NCBI GenBank assembly: GCA_012799845.1
Contig: JAAZKL010000118.1
Span: forward strand, 1-5,832
DNA from: Clostridiaceae bacterium
Lineage (GTDB): Bacteria; Bacillota; Clostridia; Acetivibrionales; DTU013
Reading direction: 5' to 3'
DNA length: 5,832 nucleotides
Shown: one piece after another, positions 5,812 to 5,832 of the stretch
Layout of the letters: every line of letters starts with the position of its first letter
Numbering within the stretch: the stretch's first letter is position 1
The notes under the pieces: generated by a model
What the model saw: the letters and a program-made list of their open reading frames with translations, nothing else
Told to the model about the DNA's origin: nothing
Databases searched by the model: none
Program-made: the position numbers and the translations under genes

Positions 5812-5832
5812 TGTTTATGTAAATATTATATA

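Overview
The window looks like a piece of chromosome from a spore-forming Clostridia-type Firmicute. The evidence is the gene order xerD - deoB - pyrimidine-nucleoside phosphorylase - DacF-like D,D-carboxypeptidase, which recalls the Bacillus/Clostridium order xerD(ripX)-drm-(pupG)-dacF next to spoIIA. Firmicute-style GA-rich Shine-Dalgarno sequences and a sporulation-type promoter in front of the carboxypeptidase agree with this. I cannot name the species. All four genes are on the minus strand, so transcription runs from high to low coordinates.

Layout in transcription order: (1) 5650-5832 is a very AT-rich region with a 17-bp direct repeat and candidate promoters for xerD. (2) 4765-5649 is xerD, intact, followed by a strong intrinsic terminator at 4697-4731. 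(3) 3882-4764 is a long gene-poor gap. It holds ten degenerate 21-bp tandem repeats (4466-4675), an AT-rich stretch that resembles an IS21-type element end with a possible outward promoter (about 4205-4456), and a 51-bp repeat array with 31-bp derivatives (3919-4212). (4) 2709-3881 is deoB, intact. (5) 2466-2708 is a gap filled by a 13-bp tandem repeat. (6) 1146-2465 is pdp, intact. (7) 889-1145 is a gap with a 30-bp (2 x 15) tandem repeat and a SigE-like promoter. (8) 1-888 is the N-terminal three quarters or so of the DacF-like penicillin-binding protein, cut by the window edge.

How the genes fit together: Pdp splits pyrimidine nucleosides to free base and (deoxy)ribose-1-phosphate. DeoB turns that into the 5-phosphate for central metabolism. 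The two form a nucleoside salvage/catabolism pair. XerD resolves chromosome dimers. The carboxypeptidase trims peptidoglycan, probably during sporulation.

The most unusual property is not a gene. Each of the three inter-gene gaps downstream of xerD carries its own short-period tandem repeat, with unrelated sequences and different periods (15/30, 13, 51/31 and 21 bp). The genes themselves look conserved and intact. I see no new defence system, CRISPR array, RNA gene or intact mobile element.
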